DNA from: Avimonoglobus sp965151315
GTDB taxonomy: Bacteria > Bacillota > Clostridia > UBA1381
Assembly: GCA_965151315.1 (NCBI GenBank)
Contig: CBCTZG010000003.1
Location: 12,782-76,781, forward strand
DNA: 64,000 bases
Reading direction: 5' to 3'
The position numbers were made by a program, and so were the translations under genes. The notes under the pieces are model-generated. The model had not been told where the DNA came from. It ran no database searches and saw only the letters and a program-made list of their open reading frames with translations. Position 1 is the first letter of the stretch, and every line of letters begins with the position of its first letter. Positions 25,298 to 34,470 of this stretch are shown piece after piece.

Positions 25298-26848
25298 TCA
25301 TTTTTTATCTTCCGCCGTCTGGGGCTGGAATACCGCCGCCAGGTGGGCTTGGTCAAATTTTTTCGTAAAGAGGCTGACCACCGGTACTACGATAATCGAC
25401 AACACCATAGCAAACACGCCCATTTCCGGCGCTTTGGCCGCCGCCTGCGGGAAGCCCGCGGACAGGCTGATGACCAGCGTAGGGATCCCTACTGCCAAAA
25501 GGCCGCTGACCATCCCGGCCCAGGCGCCTGCCTTGGTAACCCTTTTCCAATAAATCCCCCATATATACGGCCCGACAAAGCAGCCCGACACCACGCCCCA
25601 GGAAAAGGACATGATGTTGACAATAATCGAAATATTCATAGTTGCGAACAAAAACGACAGGGCCACAAATAACAGGCACAAGCTCCTTGTCAGCGTCATC
25701 TGATGAGCCGGCTTATAGTCCTTTTTCACCACCGGCACTAAATCCACGGAGATGGCCGAAGCAGACGTCAGTACCACCGAGGCCAGGGTGGACATGGACG
25801 CAGAAAGCAAAAGCAGGAGGATCACCGCCAGGATGATGGTCGTAATAATATTAGCGTCTCCCAGGGCTGTCACCAGCATATTGGGAACGATCGCGTCGTA
25901 GTTGATCTCCCCTGCAACCGTCATCGGCACGTTCCCCGCCAGGATCAGCCGGGCCAGAGAACCGATAAAATACGCCCCGCAGCCGATCAACAGGGCAAAT
26001 CCGGTGGATACCACCGTAGCCTTTTTAATGGATCGCTCGTCCTTGATGGCGTAGTATTTGCTCACCATCTGGGGAAGCCCCCAGGTTCCGAAGCTGGTCA
26101 GCAGGATATTGGTGCATAAAAACTGGAAGCTGCTGCCGCCCCAGGGACTCACCAGCTCCGGGTCAATTGCCCGGATCCGGTTAAAGCCTTCCACAAAGCC
26201 GCCAACCGCCGGATTTTTCACAATAGCGATCACCATAGCCACCACGCCGAAAATCATAATGATCCCCTGAACAAAATCCGTGTAGGCTGTAGCCACATAG
26301 CCGCCCAAAACCAGGTATACCGCCGTCAGTACAGCAATCAGCAGCATACAGACCGTTACGGACACCCCAGGGAAAATCGTATTAAACATAGTGCCCAGGC
26401 CCTTATATACCGCCGCTGAGTAAGGAACCAGGAAAATAAAGATCACCAGCGCCGCAAAAACCTTCATGTTTTTGCTCTGATACCGGCCCTCAAAAAATTC
26501 CGGCATGGTCTTGGCACCCAGGGTATGGGTCATGGTCCGGGTCCGGCGAGCCAACAGCTTCCAGGCCAAAAGGCACCCCAAAACCGCATTCCCAACGCCG
26601 ATCCACATACTGCCGAATCCAATCGACCAGCCATGCTTGCCGGCGTAGCCTATAAAAATAACAGCTGAAAAATAAGACGTCCCATAAGCAAAGGCAGATA
26701 CCCAGGCGCCGATCTTCCGGCCGCCCAGCAAAAACCCATCAATGGTCTGCGTCTTTTTCCAGCTGTAAATTCCAATCGCCACCATCATCAGTGAAAACAA
26801 AATCAACGCGATAATGGTCACAATTTGTGTTTGTTGCATCGTATTCAT
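25298..26848 (-). CDS. sodium:solute symporter (SSS family)
   Basis: 516 aa, about 13 membrane helices. Family features: a Trp/Gly-rich start with FLLGGRKIGAWVSAFAYGTSYFSAV, then the conserved LTAVYLVLGGYVATAYTDFVQGIIM in helix 5-6 and SASMSTLASVVLTSASAISVD. SSS proteins move sugars, amino acids or carboxylates with Na+. Directly upstream of a paaK ligase in one operon, so an aromatic acid is a reasonable substrate, by inference only. ATG at 26848 with AAGGA 9 nt upstream. Confidence 0.92.
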   Translation of the reverse strand: MNTMQQTQIVTIIALILFSLMMVAIGIYSWKKTQTIDGFLLGGRKIGAWVSAFAYGTSYFSAVIFIGYAGKHGWSIGFGSMWIGVGNAVLGCLLAWKLLARRTRTMTHTLGAKTMPEFFEGRYQSKNMKVFAALVIFIFLVPYSAAVYKGLGTMFNTIFPGVSVTVCMLLIAVLTAVYLVLGGYVATAYTDFVQGIIMIFGVVAMVIAIVKNPAVGGFVEGFNRIRAIDPELVSPWGGSSFQFLCTNILLTSFGTWGLPQMVSKYYAIKDERSIKKATVVSTGFALLIGCGAYFIGSLARLILAGNVPMTVAGEINYDAIVPNMLVTALGDANIITTIILAVILLLLLSASMSTLASVVLTSASAISVDLVPVVKKDYKPAHQMTLTRSLCLLFVALSFLFATMNISIIVNIMSFSWGVVSGCFVGPYIWGIYWKRVTKAGAWAGMVSGLLAVGIPTLVISLSAGFPQAAAKAPEMGVFAMVLSIIVVPVVSLFTKKFDQAHLAAVFQPQTAEDKK

Positions 26849-26865
26849 GTTTTTCCATCCTTCCA

Positions 26866-26929
26866 TACTACAAAAAATTTCTGCCGTTTTTCCATACTGC
26901 AAATACTACAAATTCTATTTTACTACAAA
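26866..26929. repeat. four TACTACAAA-type repeats before the symporter gene
   Basis: TACTACAAA at 26866, 26904 and 26921 and TACTGCAAA at 26895, all in one orientation; the first two carry the same TTCCA prefix and copies 2 and 3 are adjacent. The last overlaps a TAAAAT -10-like box (26922-26917, minus strand). They probably bind the regulator of the aryl-acid operon. Confidence 0.5.
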
Positions 26930-26952
26930 ACCAAGGAAAATGGAAGGCCTTT

Positions 26953-27888
26953 TTACAAATTTCCGGAAAAAATTTTTTTAATGATGTCTTCCGCTTGTTT
27001 CTGCGGATCCTGTTCCGGATCCAGCCAGATCATATCCGGATACCGGGAAAACCAGGTCATCTGCCGCTTGGCGTACCGCCGGGAATCCCGCTTGATCAGC
27101 CGGATGGTTTCCAACCGGGTCGAAAGCCCCGCCCGATAGTTCAGCACCTGCCGGTAGCCGATCCCCTGCATGGAGCCCATACCCTTCCGGCAGCCCATTG
27201 CCCAAAGGCGTTCCACCTCCTGGAACAAGCCTTCATTCACCATTTGATCCACCCGGGCCTCGATCCGGCGGTAAAGCGTTTGCCGGTCCCACCGCAGGGC
27301 AAATAAAAGGGGCGTGTACCGGCTTTCCTTTTCCCGGGTTTGGGCCTGGTGGGCAGAGATCGGTATCCCTGTGACCTGGTAAAACTCAATCGCCCGGGCT
27401 ACCCGCCGGATATTCTGACGGGGGATCCGCCCGGCAGACACCGGGTCGATTTCTTCCAGCTCCGCGAAAAGCGCCTGGGCGCCTTCCCGCGCCGCCTTGT
27501 CCAGCAAGGCCCGGCGCAGGGCCGGGTTGCCGTCGTCCCGGCGGAAATCCACGTCGCGGATCAGGGAATCAATATAAAGCCCTGTACCGCCCACCACAAT
27601 AGGCAGTTTCCCCCGGCTGCGGATATCCGCGATGATATTGTGGGCCATCCCCACATAATCCGCCACACTAAAACTTTCCCGGGGATCCACAAAATCCATC
27701 AAATGGTGGGGGATCCCCGCCTTTTCCTGCTCTGTAGGCTTTGCGGTGCCAATATCCATCCAACGGTAGATCTGCATGCTGTCCGCCGAGACAATTTCAC
27801 CATTGAATTTTTTCGCAAGACTGATGGACAAAGCGGTTTTCCCTGATGCCGTCGGTCCCGCAATCACGATCAGAGGGATTTTTTCCAT
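26953..27888 (-). CDS. miaA: tRNA dimethylallyltransferase MiaA
   Basis: 311 aa. P-loop GPTASGKTALS at residue 10, then DSMQIYRWMDIGTAKPT, VVGGTGLYI and the conserved GIGYRQ. It adds dimethylallyl to A37 of tRNAs reading UNN codons; MiaB, encoded at the other end of this operon, then adds the methylthio group. ATG at 27888 has AGGAG 5 nt upstream. Last gene of the miaB-mutS-mutL-miaA run. Confidence 0.96.
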   Translation of the reverse strand: MEKIPLIVIAGPTASGKTALSISLAKKFNGEIVSADSMQIYRWMDIGTAKPTEQEKAGIPHHLMDFVDPRESFSVADYVGMAHNIIADIRSRGKLPIVVGGTGLYIDSLIRDVDFRRDDGNPALRRALLDKAAREGAQALFAELEEIDPVSAGRIPRQNIRRVARAIEFYQVTGIPISAHQAQTREKESRYTPLLFALRWDRQTLYRRIEARVDQMVNEGLFQEVERLWAMGCRKGMGSMQGIGYRQVLNYRAGLSTRLETIRLIKRDSRRYAKRQMTWFSRYPDMIWLDPEQDPQKQAEDIIKKIFSGNL

Positions 27889-27904
27889 GGCAGCTCCTTT
27901 TTTT

Positions 27905-29836
27905 TCATACAATCCGGCCAAATTCCTTTTCCAATTCCTTTTTGGTCATAACCACCATAATCGGCCGGCCATGGGGGCAGGTGTTGATATTGTCCAGCGC
28001 CAGCACCTGCTGTACCAACGCCTCCATCTCCTGCATATTCATCCCATGGTTGGCCTTAACTGCCGCCTTGCAGGCAATGGTGTATAAAAGCCGCTCCTGC
28101 TTTTGTGTCATGACCTGGTTTTTCGAATCGCCCATATTCCCCAAAAGCTCTACGATCACCTGCCGGATCTCCTCATCATCCATAGGCTTGGGTACCGCCC
28201 GGACAATGACGGCGTTTGTGCCGAATTCTTCTACGCAAAAGCCCAGCTCCGGAAACTCCGCCTGATGCTCCAAAAACAGCACAAACTCCGTGGAAGATAA
28301 GCTGACGACCACCGGGGCAAGCATTTCTTGGGCATGGATCTGCCGCCGGGCCAGCTCCTGCTTCAGTTCCTCATATTTCATCCGCTCGTGGGCCGCGTGC
28401 TGGTCAATGATCAAAAGCTCATCGCCCCGCTGGGCCGTTACATAGGTCCCGAATATCTGGCCAATTACACGGACAGGCGTTTTTCCCGCCGGCTTTTTGG
28501 TCGGGAACATGGCCGGGAAGACCGGCATAGCCGGCTCTGCTTCCGGCTTTTCTTCTGACTTTTGCGCCGGTTCTATCTTCTTTAGGTCCTGAGCGCCGGA
28601 AATTTTTTCTTGCTTCTTTTCAAAATAATCTAAGGACACGCTGGTATCATAGGTACCCATGTCCTTTTCCCGCCGGGGCTTGGCCGTAGACACCAAGCTT
28701 TCCGCCGCCGTCAGCGGGGCTGCCGCGTCCTCCCAGTGCTTGGCTTCTTTCGGAAGGGCCGGGATTTCCGGGATTTCGATCTGTTCCCGCACCTTGGCAG
28801 GGTCTGCCTGGAAAGCCGGCTCCGGCCGCTGGATTTTCGGGATGTTGACCGTCTGGTACAACGTATTCTGCACCCCGTGGTATACCGTCCGGTATACCAG
28901 CCCCTCGTCGGAAAACTTGACCTCCAGCTTGGTCGGGTGGACGTTAATATCGATCCTGGCCGGATCAATCTCCAAATTCAGCGCGGCTACCGGGAATTTG
29001 CCGGTCATGATCTGGTTTTTATACGCCTCCTCCAGGGCCCGGATCATCAGCGGGCTTTTGATATATCGTTTGTTCACAAAAAAGCTTTGATAATTCCGAT
29101 TGGGCCGAACCGCGTCGCTTTTGCCAATAACGCCGGTCAGCCGGATCCCATCGTTTTCATAGGAAACCGGCAGCATGGACTGGGCATAGGCCTTGCCGTA
29201 CACGGTATAGACGCAGTTGGTCAGGATATTGTCCCCAGCGGAAAACAACTGCTCCCTGCCGCTGTTGAGCAGCCGGAAGGAGATCTCCGGATGGGCTAAA
29301 ATAAACCGGGTCATTATATCGGCAATATAACCGGCCTCTGTGGCGTCCTTTTTTAAAAATTTCATCCGGGCCGGCATATTGAAAAACAGGTTTTTCACAG
29401 TAATAGTGGTGCCATCCGGGGTACCGGCCTCATCCTCCGACACGATTTCACCGCCGGTGCAGACGATATGCGTCCCCGTATCATCCTGGGGCCGTTTGGT
29501 AAACAGATCCACCTGGGCCACCGCACCAATACTGGACAGTGCCTCCCCCCGGAACCCCAGGGTATAAATAGCGTCTAAATCCTGGACGGTTTGAATTTTG
29601 CTGGTGGCGTGGCGCAGGAAGGCGATCATGGCGTCCTCCCGCTGGATACCCGAGCCGTTATCCGCCACCCGGATATAGGTGGCGCCGCCGTTCTGGATTT
29701 CCACAGTAATCCGGTCTGCCCCGGCGTCAATGCTGTTTTCCACTAGCTCCTTCACTACGGACGCCGGCCGCTCTACAACCTCACCAGCCGCGATTTTATT
29801 GGATATTTCCGTGCTCAGTATATTGATTCTCGCCAT
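27905..29836 (-). CDS. mutL: DNA mismatch repair protein MutL
   Basis: 643 aa. GHKL ATPase N-terminus (NKIAAGEVVERPASVVKELVENS, DNGSGI, GFRGEALSSI), a variable charged linker (about 340-445), and a C-terminal dimerisation domain with DQHAAHERMKYE, which fits the endonuclease motif DQHA-x2-E-x4-E, plus CPHGRP. It is therefore of the nicking type found in bacteria without MutH. 15 nt after mutS. Confidence 0.97.
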   Translation of the reverse strand: MARINILSTEISNKIAAGEVVERPASVVKELVENSIDAGADRITVEIQNGGATYIRVADNGSGIQREDAMIAFLRHATSKIQTVQDLDAIYTLGFRGEALSSIGAVAQVDLFTKRPQDDTGTHIVCTGGEIVSEDEAGTPDGTTITVKNLFFNMPARMKFLKKDATEAGYIADIMTRFILAHPEISFRLLNSGREQLFSAGDNILTNCVYTVYGKAYAQSMLPVSYENDGIRLTGVIGKSDAVRPNRNYQSFFVNKRYIKSPLMIRALEEAYKNQIMTGKFPVAALNLEIDPARIDINVHPTKLEVKFSDEGLVYRTVYHGVQNTLYQTVNIPKIQRPEPAFQADPAKVREQIEIPEIPALPKEAKHWEDAAAPLTAAESLVSTAKPRREKDMGTYDTSVSLDYFEKKQEKISGAQDLKKIEPAQKSEEKPEAEPAMPVFPAMFPTKKPAGKTPVRVIGQIFGTYVTAQRGDELLIIDQHAAHERMKYEELKQELARRQIHAQEMLAPVVVSLSSTEFVLFLEHQAEFPELGFCVEEFGTNAVIVRAVPKPMDDEEIRQVIVELLGNMGDSKNQVMTQKQERLLYTIACKAAVKANHGMNMQEMEALVQQVLALDNINTCPHGRPIMVVMTKKELEKEFGRIV

Positions 29837-29851
29837 TGCCGGCCTCCTTCT

Positions 29852-32455
29852 TTAAATCTCCTTTGCTTTCTTTGAAAGGGCGTATAGTGTATTCATTGCC
29901 TCAATGGGGGTAAAGGTGGTTACGTCCATCTGCCGGAGCTCCTCTGTGATCTCCAGGGCCGCTTGCTCCCCAAAGCCGATCTGCGGGGAGGGCTCTTCCC
30001 GCTTCGTGCTGGGCTTATATGCCGCCTGAACGTTGTCATTTTCAATCTTTTTTAGGATTTCCTTTGCCCGGCGGATAACCTCCTGGGGCACCCCCGCTAG
30101 CGCCGCCACCTCGATGCCGAAGCTGTCGTCGGCGCCGCCTGGGACGATTTTCCGGAGGAATGTAATATCATCACCCCGCTTCTTCACGGCAATGCTGTAA
30201 TTCTTCACGCCCTCCATGCGCTCCTCTAGCTCAGTGAGCTCGTGGTAATGGGTGGCAAACAGGGTCTTCGCGCCGATTTTTCGTTTATTTTGCATATATT
30301 CCGCCACCGCCCAGGCGATGGACAGGCCGTCAAAGGTACTGGTCCCCCGGCCGATTTCGTCTAATATCACCAGCGACCGGGCCGTCGCGTTCCGCAGGAT
30401 ATTGGATACCTCCACCATTTCCAGCATAAACGTGCTTTGGCCTGCGGAAATATCGTCTGACGCACCTACCCGGGTAAAAATCCGGTCTACTGTGCCGATC
30501 CGGGCATAGCTGGCCGGTACAAAGCTCCCCACCTGGGCCATCAGGGTAATCAGCGCCACCTGCCGCATATAGGTGGATTTACCCGCCATGTTCGGGCCAG
30601 TAATAATGATCATTCGGGAATCTTCGGTATTCAGTTCCGCGTCGTTGGGTACAAACATGGTATCCCGGATCATTTTTTCCACCACGGGATGCCGCCCGTC
30701 CTTAATCGTCAGCTCCCCGCCGTCTGTAATCTCGGGCATTGTGTAGTTGTTTTTCTGGGCGGTTTCCGCAAAGGAAACCAATACGTCCGTCGTGGCTACA
30801 GCCTCGCACACGGCCTTTAAACGGTCAGTCTGGGCCTCTACAGCCTTCCGGATCTCGTCAAAAAGCTGGCCCTCCAGCCCAATAATCCGCTCAGACGCCC
30901 CCAGAATCATGTCCTCAATCTCCTTGAGCCGGGGCGTAATAAACCGCTCCGCATTGGCCAAGGTCTGCTTCCGGATGTAGGTATCCGGAACATCCTTTAA
31001 GTTCGATTTTGTAACTTCTATGTAATAGCCGAAAACCTTGTTGAATCCGATCCGCAGGTTTTTGATACCAGTCTCCTCCCGCTCCTTCGCCTCCGCCTGG
31101 GCGATCCATGACTTTCCTTCGGTCATGGCGCTGCGGAGCTTGTCTACCTCTTGGTTATAGCCGTCCCTGATCACGCCGCCGTCCTTCACGGTCAAAGGCG
31201 GCTCGTCGCTGATAGCTCTCTCCAGCAGCTCCCGCACATCCTCCATAATATCCAATTCCTTGGCAATCCTGGCCAGGATCGGGGATTTTGTATTATATAA
31301 TTTATACTGCAGCTCCGGCAGCTTCAGAAGGGACAGCTTTAAGGAAATCAAATCCCGGGGCGATACCGTCTGTAAGGATACCCGGCTCAGGATCCGGGCA
31401 ATATCATAGATCCCGGAAAGGATCCCGGCCACATCGTCCCGCAGCATGCGGTCCTGATAAAGCTCCTGGACGGAATACAGCCGGTTATTGATCTCGATCG
31501 GATTGACCAGCGGTTTTTCCAGCCACTGCTTTAGCTTTCGGGCGCCCATAGAGGTTTTTGTCCGGTCCAGCACCCACAAAAGGGAGCCCCGCTTCTGCTT
31601 TTCCCGCATGGTTTCCGTAATTTCCAAATTCCGCCGGGTGGACAGGTCAATATCCATATAGGCGGAAACCGCATAGACCTGCAAATGGTCAATAAACGCT
31701 ACGTTGCCTTTCTGGGTCAGTTCCAGATACTGGATCATACCGTATACCGCCCCGGCGGTTACGCTGCCGGGGGCAAGGCCGATCTTGTCCAGGGAATTGA
31801 CCCGGAACTGGGTCATGATCTTTTCCTCCATGGTATAGCTGGAAAAAAAGTCCTCCTCCCGCCGCTCCGGCCGTAAATGGAACCGGTCTGCTATCGGGGC
31901 GCTCAGCTGCTCCCACGCCCGTTCATTCATAATGACCTCCGCCGGTGCGTAGCGGGCAAACTCATTTAGGGCGCTTTCCCCGCCGGGGACCGACGTGGCG
32001 AAAATCTCGCCGGTGGACAGGTCGCAAAACGCCATGCCTACGCCGGCATCGTTTTGGAACACCACCGCCAGATAATTGTTCTTCTTTTCATCCAGCATGG
32101 TTTCGTCGATCAGCGTACCCGGCGTCACCACCCGGATGACATCCCGCTTAACCAAGCCCTTGGCCTCCTTCGGATCCTCTACCTGCTCGCAGATGGCGAC
32201 CTTGTAGCCTTTTTCCACCAGCTTGGCAATATACATGGTGGCGCTATGAAAAGGAACGCCGCACATAGGCGCGCGTTCCTCCAGTCCGCAGCTCTTTCCC
32301 GTCAGGGTAATTTCCAATTCCCGGGACGCTGTCAGGGCGTCGTCAAAGAACATCTCGTAAAAATCCCCCAGCCGGTAAAACAGGATACAGTCGCTGTATT
32401 CCTCTTTTGTTTTTAAATATTGGCTCATCATGGGCGTTACCTGCTCAGTTTTCAT
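29852..32455 (-). CDS. mutS: DNA mismatch repair protein MutS
   Basis: 867 aa, full length. Mismatch-binding domain I with YRLGDFYEMFFDDA near residue 35, connector and lever domains, then the ABC-type ATPase with GPNMAGKSTYMRQ near 618, TRVGASDDI-SGQSTFM region, VILDEIGRGTSTFDG and the helix-turn-helix end. ATG at 32455 with GAGAGGA 7 nt upstream. Between the YlbF-family gene and mutL. Confidence 0.97.
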   Translation of the reverse strand: MKTEQVTPMMSQYLKTKEEYSDCILFYRLGDFYEMFFDDALTASRELEITLTGKSCGLEERAPMCGVPFHSATMYIAKLVEKGYKVAICEQVEDPKEAKGLVKRDVIRVVTPGTLIDETMLDEKKNNYLAVVFQNDAGVGMAFCDLSTGEIFATSVPGGESALNEFARYAPAEVIMNERAWEQLSAPIADRFHLRPERREEDFFSSYTMEEKIMTQFRVNSLDKIGLAPGSVTAGAVYGMIQYLELTQKGNVAFIDHLQVYAVSAYMDIDLSTRRNLEITETMREKQKRGSLLWVLDRTKTSMGARKLKQWLEKPLVNPIEINNRLYSVQELYQDRMLRDDVAGILSGIYDIARILSRVSLQTVSPRDLISLKLSLLKLPELQYKLYNTKSPILARIAKELDIMEDVRELLERAISDEPPLTVKDGGVIRDGYNQEVDKLRSAMTEGKSWIAQAEAKEREETGIKNLRIGFNKVFGYYIEVTKSNLKDVPDTYIRKQTLANAERFITPRLKEIEDMILGASERIIGLEGQLFDEIRKAVEAQTDRLKAVCEAVATTDVLVSFAETAQKNNYTMPEITDGGELTIKDGRHPVVEKMIRDTMFVPNDAELNTEDSRMIIITGPNMAGKSTYMRQVALITLMAQVGSFVPASYARIGTVDRIFTRVGASDDISAGQSTFMLEMVEVSNILRNATARSLVILDEIGRGTSTFDGLSIAWAVAEYMQNKRKIGAKTLFATHYHELTELEERMEGVKNYSIAVKKRGDDITFLRKIVPGGADDSFGIEVAALAGVPQEVIRRAKEILKKIENDNVQAAYKPSTKREEPSPQIGFGEQAALEITEELRQMDVTTFTPIEAMNTLYALSKKAKEI

Positions 32456-32487
32456 CGCCGCGTCCTCTCCCGTTCTTGGTTTCGATT

Positions 32488-32871
32488 TTAATGGCAGCCC
32501 CCGCATGTACTGCAGTCATGGGTACAGTTTGGGTCCTGGCCGGTAATATAATAATTCAAGATCCCGTTGATCTCGTTCACCCGGGAATCAAAAGCCTTTT
32601 TGGCCTCCACATAATCCGCGATGGTCTTGCTCTGGTCCACCATGGCCTGGAAGGCCTCGTTGTTTTTCCGGATGGCTTCGTCCTGCTTGATCTTTCCCTC
32701 GTGCATATCCCGGGCTAGGTTCATCCGCTTCAGGTTGAATTCCTTCATAAGCTCCTGGGCCTTTTCGTCTGCCTCCTGGGCCGCTTCCGCCGCGTTTAGG
32801 GCCGCCATCTCCGGGCATGCCTTGATCATTTCCCCTAATTCATGGGCTTTTTCCGCTAATGTCATATCCAT
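32488..32871 (-). CDS. YlbF/YmcA-family protein with Cys-rich tail
   Basis: 127 aa. Helical protein of the YlbF/YmcA (Ric) family, starting MTLAEKAHELGEMIKACPEM. In Bacillus the gene after miaB is ymcA (ricA), part of the RicA-RicF-RicT complex that binds 4Fe-4S clusters and acts on RNase Y and sporulation signalling; position suggests the same role here. The tail HDCSTCGGCH offers several Cys ligands. ATG at 32871. A long upstream extension of the frame inside miaB is rejected. Confidence 0.82.
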   Translation of the reverse strand: MDMTLAEKAHELGEMIKACPEMAALNAAEAAQEADEKAQELMKEFNLKRMNLARDMHEGKIKQDEAIRKNNEAFQAMVDQSKTIADYVEAKKAFDSRVNEINGILNYYITGQDPNCTHDCSTCGGCH

Positions 32872-32885
32872 AACCTTACCTTTCT

Positions 32886-34322
32886 TTATTCTTTGTTGCT
32901 TTCTGTTTGTATCAATTTCCCGTTCAGGCTCCAGGTATGAGCCTGGGTGATCTCTACCTCTGCATAAGCGCCGGCCAGCTCCGGGCTGCCGCAAAAATTC
33001 ACGATCTTTCCCGTGTCCGTCCTGCCAGACAGGGTGTTTGGATCCGTTTTGCTGGGGCCGTCCACTAAAACCCGGAAAGTTTTTCCTACGCATGCCTGGT
33101 TTTTCTCCAGGGAAATTTCGTTCTGCACCGCCAGCAGCCGGTCAAAATTCTGATGGATCTCTTCCTCCGGCAGGGAAAATTCCATTTTTGCCGCCGGCGT
33201 CCCTTCCCGTTTGGAATAGATGAAAGAGAAAATGCTGTCAAACCGGCATTTCCGAATAACGTCCAGGGTTTCTTCAAAGTCCGCCGCAGTTTCCGTGGGG
33301 AAGCCCACGATCACATCTGTGGATAAAGCAATCCCCGGGATCCGCGCTTTTACCTTCCGGATCTTCTCCAGGTATTCCGCCTTGGTATACTTCCGGTTCA
33401 TATCCGCAAGTACCTTGTCTGACCCAGCCTGGAAAGGCAGATGCAGCTGGGGGCAGACCTTTTCGCATTCCGCCATAGCATCGATCAGCCGGTCGCCGAA
33501 ATCCTTGGGATGGGATGTCATAAACCGGATCCGCCCTACACCCTCTACGGCGTTTACCATCCGCAGAAGATCGGCAAAGTCAAGCCCCGCGTCCAAATCC
33601 TTGCCGTAGGAATTGACGTTCTGGCCCAAAAGAGAAATCTCTGTACAGCCCTGGGCTGCCAGCTCCCGCACTTCCGAAAGTATCGCCTCAGGCGTCCGGG
33701 ACCGTTCCCGGCCCCGGACATAGGGCACAATGCAGTACGAGCAAAAATTATTGCATCCATACATGACCGAAACCCAGGCTTTCTGGGTTTCATCCCGGAG
33801 GATCGGCATATCCTCCGCAATTTTGCCGTCTGAATCGGTAATATCGACGACCTTAGTCTTTTCCTGCCAGGCTTGGTACAGAAGCTCCGGCAGCTTATAC
33901 AATGCGTGAGTGCCAAAAATCAAATCCACATGGGGGTATGTTTTTTTTAATTTTTCCGTAATATGGGGCTGCTGCACCATACAGCCGCAGAGTCCGATGA
34001 GCATATGGGGCCGGCTTTCCTTCATGTGCTTTAAGATCCCCAGCCGTCCCAACACCTTCTGCTCCGCGTTTTCCCGAACGGCGCAGGTATTATAGATCAC
34101 CACGTCCGCCGTCTGCTCCCGGGTACCAAACGAAAAACCAGCCGCCTGCAAAACACCCCTGATCCGCTCTGTATCGTTTTCGTTCTGCTGGCAGCCATAG
34201 GTTTGGGTTACCGCCGTCGGCGGCCGCCCTTCCCGGATACAGAATTGGGCGGCGGCTTCCTTTAGACGCAGGATATACGCCCGCTGCCTGTCCATTTCCG
34301 CTTTCTCGATATATTCTGCCAT
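32886..34322 (-). CDS. miaB: tRNA-2-methylthio-N6-dimethylallyladenosine synthase MiaB
   Basis: 478 aa. UPF0004 domain with the first cluster ligands (QTYGCQQNENDTERI; YNTCAVRENAEQK; GLCGCMVQ), radical-SAM motif YGCNNFCSYCIVPYVRG near residue 160, and a C-terminal TRAM domain. It methylthiolates i6A37 of tRNA. ATG at 34322 with GGAGG 5 nt upstream; own promoter at 34354-34382. The N-terminus is about 40 residues longer than a minimal MiaB, as is common in Clostridia. Confidence 0.96.
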   Translation of the reverse strand: MAEYIEKAEMDRQRAYILRLKEAAAQFCIREGRPPTAVTQTYGCQQNENDTERIRGVLQAAGFSFGTREQTADVVIYNTCAVRENAEQKVLGRLGILKHMKESRPHMLIGLCGCMVQQPHITEKLKKTYPHVDLIFGTHALYKLPELLYQAWQEKTKVVDITDSDGKIAEDMPILRDETQKAWVSVMYGCNNFCSYCIVPYVRGRERSRTPEAILSEVRELAAQGCTEISLLGQNVNSYGKDLDAGLDFADLLRMVNAVEGVGRIRFMTSHPKDFGDRLIDAMAECEKVCPQLHLPFQAGSDKVLADMNRKYTKAEYLEKIRKVKARIPGIALSTDVIVGFPTETAADFEETLDVIRKCRFDSIFSFIYSKREGTPAAKMEFSLPEEEIHQNFDRLLAVQNEISLEKNQACVGKTFRVLVDGPSKTDPNTLSGRTDTGKIVNFCGSPELAGAYAEVEITQAHTWSLNGKLIQTESNKE

Positions 34323-34353
34323 ATTTCCTCCATTTTCATAAGAATCCTGTAAT

Positions 34354-34382
34354 ATTTTATCACATTTTTAATAAAATTACAA
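34354..34382 (-). promoter_or_regulatory. promoter of the miaB-mutS-mutL-miaA operon
   Basis: Minus strand: -35 TTGTAA (34382-34377), 17-nt spacer, -10 TAAAAT (34359-34354), 32 nt before miaB. Confidence 0.65.
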
Positions 34383-34403
34383 GATAATAAATGCCGTATT
34401 TCC

Positions 34404-34433
34404 ATTGTATTTTCAGGCGCAGGGTGGTATAAT
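34404..34433 (+). promoter_or_regulatory. promoter of the metallophosphoesterase gene
   Basis: Perfect -10 TATAAT at 34428-34433, with a weak -35 (TTGTAT) 17 nt upstream. Divergent from the miaB promoter. Confidence 0.5.
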
Positions 34434-34470
34434 ATGACTATCATTTTGAATTTGGCAAGAGGTGTTCCCC

